A stretch of DNA of 64,000 nt. Source: Anodontia alba (Eukaryota > Mollusca > Bivalvia > Lucinida > Lucinidae). The DNA lies in NCBI GenBank assembly GCA_964016985.1, contig OZ024823.1:108922476-108986475 (forward strand). Reading direction: 5' to 3'. The position numbers and the translations under genes were made by a program. Positions within the stretch are counted from its first letter, which is position 1. Each line of letters starts with the position of its first letter. Positions 63,015 through 64,000 of the stretch are shown here, piece by piece. A model generated the notes under the pieces. That model ran no database searches and was not told the DNA's origin. It was given only the letters and a program-made list of their open reading frames with translations.

Positions 63015-64000
63015 GCTCACCTGAGCAAAAGCTCAGGATGAGCTATTGTCATCACCCTATGTCCGTCGTCGTCCGTCGTCAACAATTAGTTTGTTAACAC
63101 TCTAGAGGTCACAGTTTTGACCCAATCTTGATGAAACTTGGTCAGAATGTTTGCCTCTATGAAATCTAGGTCAAGTTCGATACTGGGTTACTTGGGGTCA
63201 AAAACAAGGTCATCAGGTCAAATCAAAGGAAAAACTTGTTAACACTCTACAGGTCATAGTTTTGACCCAATCTTGATGAAACGCTCAAAATGTTTGCCTC
63301 TATTAAATCTAGGTCAAGTTCGAAACTGGGTCACCTGGGGTCAAAAAACTAGGTCACCGGGCCAGATCAGCAGAAAACCTTGTTAACACTCTAGCGGTCA
63401 CATTTTTGAAGCAATCATCATGAATCTTGCTCAATATATTTGTCTTGATGATTTCTAGGTCAAGTTCGAAACTGGGTCACCTGGGATCAAAAACTAGGTC
63501 ACCTGGCCAGATCAGCAGAAAACCTTGTTAACACTCTAGCAGTCACATTTTTGAAGCAATCATCATAAATCTTGCTCAATATGTTTGTCTTGATGATTTC
63601 TAGGTCAAGTTCGAAACTGGGTCACTTGGGGTCAAAAACTAGGTCACCGGGCCAGATCAACAGAAAACCTTGTTAACACTCTAGCAGTCACATTTTTGAA
63701 GCAATCATCATGAATCTTGCTCAAAATGTTTGTCTTGATGAGTTCTAGGATATGTTTGAAACTGGGTCACTTGGGGTCAAAAACTAGGTCACCGGGCCAA
63801 ATCAGCGTAAAATCTTGTTAACACTCTAGCGGTCACATTTTTGAAACAGTCATCATGAATCTTGCTCAAAATGTTTGTCGATGATTTCTAGGTCAAGTTC
63901 GAAACTGGAACACCTTGGGTCAAAAACTAGCTCACCTGGCCAAATCAGCGTAAAATCGTGTTATCACTGTAGCGGTCACATTTTTCAAGCAATCATCATG
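63015..64000. repeat. ~145-bp tandem repeat, at least six units, runs off the window
   Basis: A leader AGCTCACCTGAGCAAAAGCT and TGTCCGTCGTCGTCCGTCGT precede units starting CTTGTTAACACTCTAG at about 63092, 63235, 63379, 63524, 63669, 63814 and 63957. Each unit has CATCATGAATCTTGCTCAA, TCTAGGTCAAGTTCGAAACT and GGTCAAAAACTAGGTCACC. Confidence 0.9.

Overview
The window looks like nuclear DNA of a bivalve mollusc. It has spliced genes with long introns, AT-rich intergenic DNA, tRNA-derived SINEs with AAC-type tails, and very dense short palindromic transposons (MITEs). The bivalve assignment rests on the repeat style and the protein sequence and is an inference; the species cannot be named from the sequence.

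One gene is well supported: the 3' two thirds of a polypeptide N-acetylgalactosaminyltransferase most like GALNT2, on the + strand. Ten exons (1893-2014, 5272-5359, 6116-6203, 9604-9707, 10999-11125, 13443-13535, 14735-14818, 40881-41007, 43091-43210, 44957-45112) join in frame with GT/AG borders and give about 369 residues: the second half of the GT27 catalytic domain (DSH, WGGEN and VGHVFR motifs) followed by a ricin-B lectin domain and a stop. The promoter, transmembrane anchor and first catalytic half lie left of the window. The catalytic and lectin parts are separated by a 26-kb intron (14819-40880). After the stop at 45112 no further gene is certain; one possible minus-strand terminal exon is at 55182-55309.

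Almost everything else is mobile DNA. Family names used below are mine. A: ends GGGCCCAGTTGTTCAAA, 13 copies. B: CATATGTTGTGGGTACTCAT hairpins, about 20. C: ends TACCGTATTTACC. D: AACCCTTGTCCTGCTGAA ends. E: TACAGTCGA(CTCTCG) ends, flanked by TA. F: hairpin on AAAGGAAAGAATTTGCTCCC. G: ends TTAACCCTTAAA with a GATCAGACTGCTCC hairpin. H: hairpin on CAAATTGTCTCC. I: hairpin on GAATTGTCTGCCAAGCAG. J and K: two smaller families. Q: a loose repeat built on ACTCAGATCAGCCTG. SINE-1 to SINE-4 are retroposons, several with target-site duplications. They are heavily nested, which lets empty sites be reconstructed.

The most striking object is 18548-27060, an 8.5-kb unit inside the 26-kb intron. Its two arms are inverted copies of one element, over 3 kb each, starting CAGGGTGGCAAACG. 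They are bounded by a 5-bp target duplication GTAAA and sit inside an H-family MITE. The left arm carries a decayed reverse transcriptase (GIPMGTNCAPL, YLDD) that the right arm lacks. Other sizeable insertions are a pair of 1.25-kb CAGGGCTC elements in opposite orientation (2971-4252 and 34379-35621), a 2-kb CAGGGCTTCC element (30824-32806), and a Tc1/mariner-like nest at 6441-8512. The window ends in a roughly 145-bp tandem repeat.
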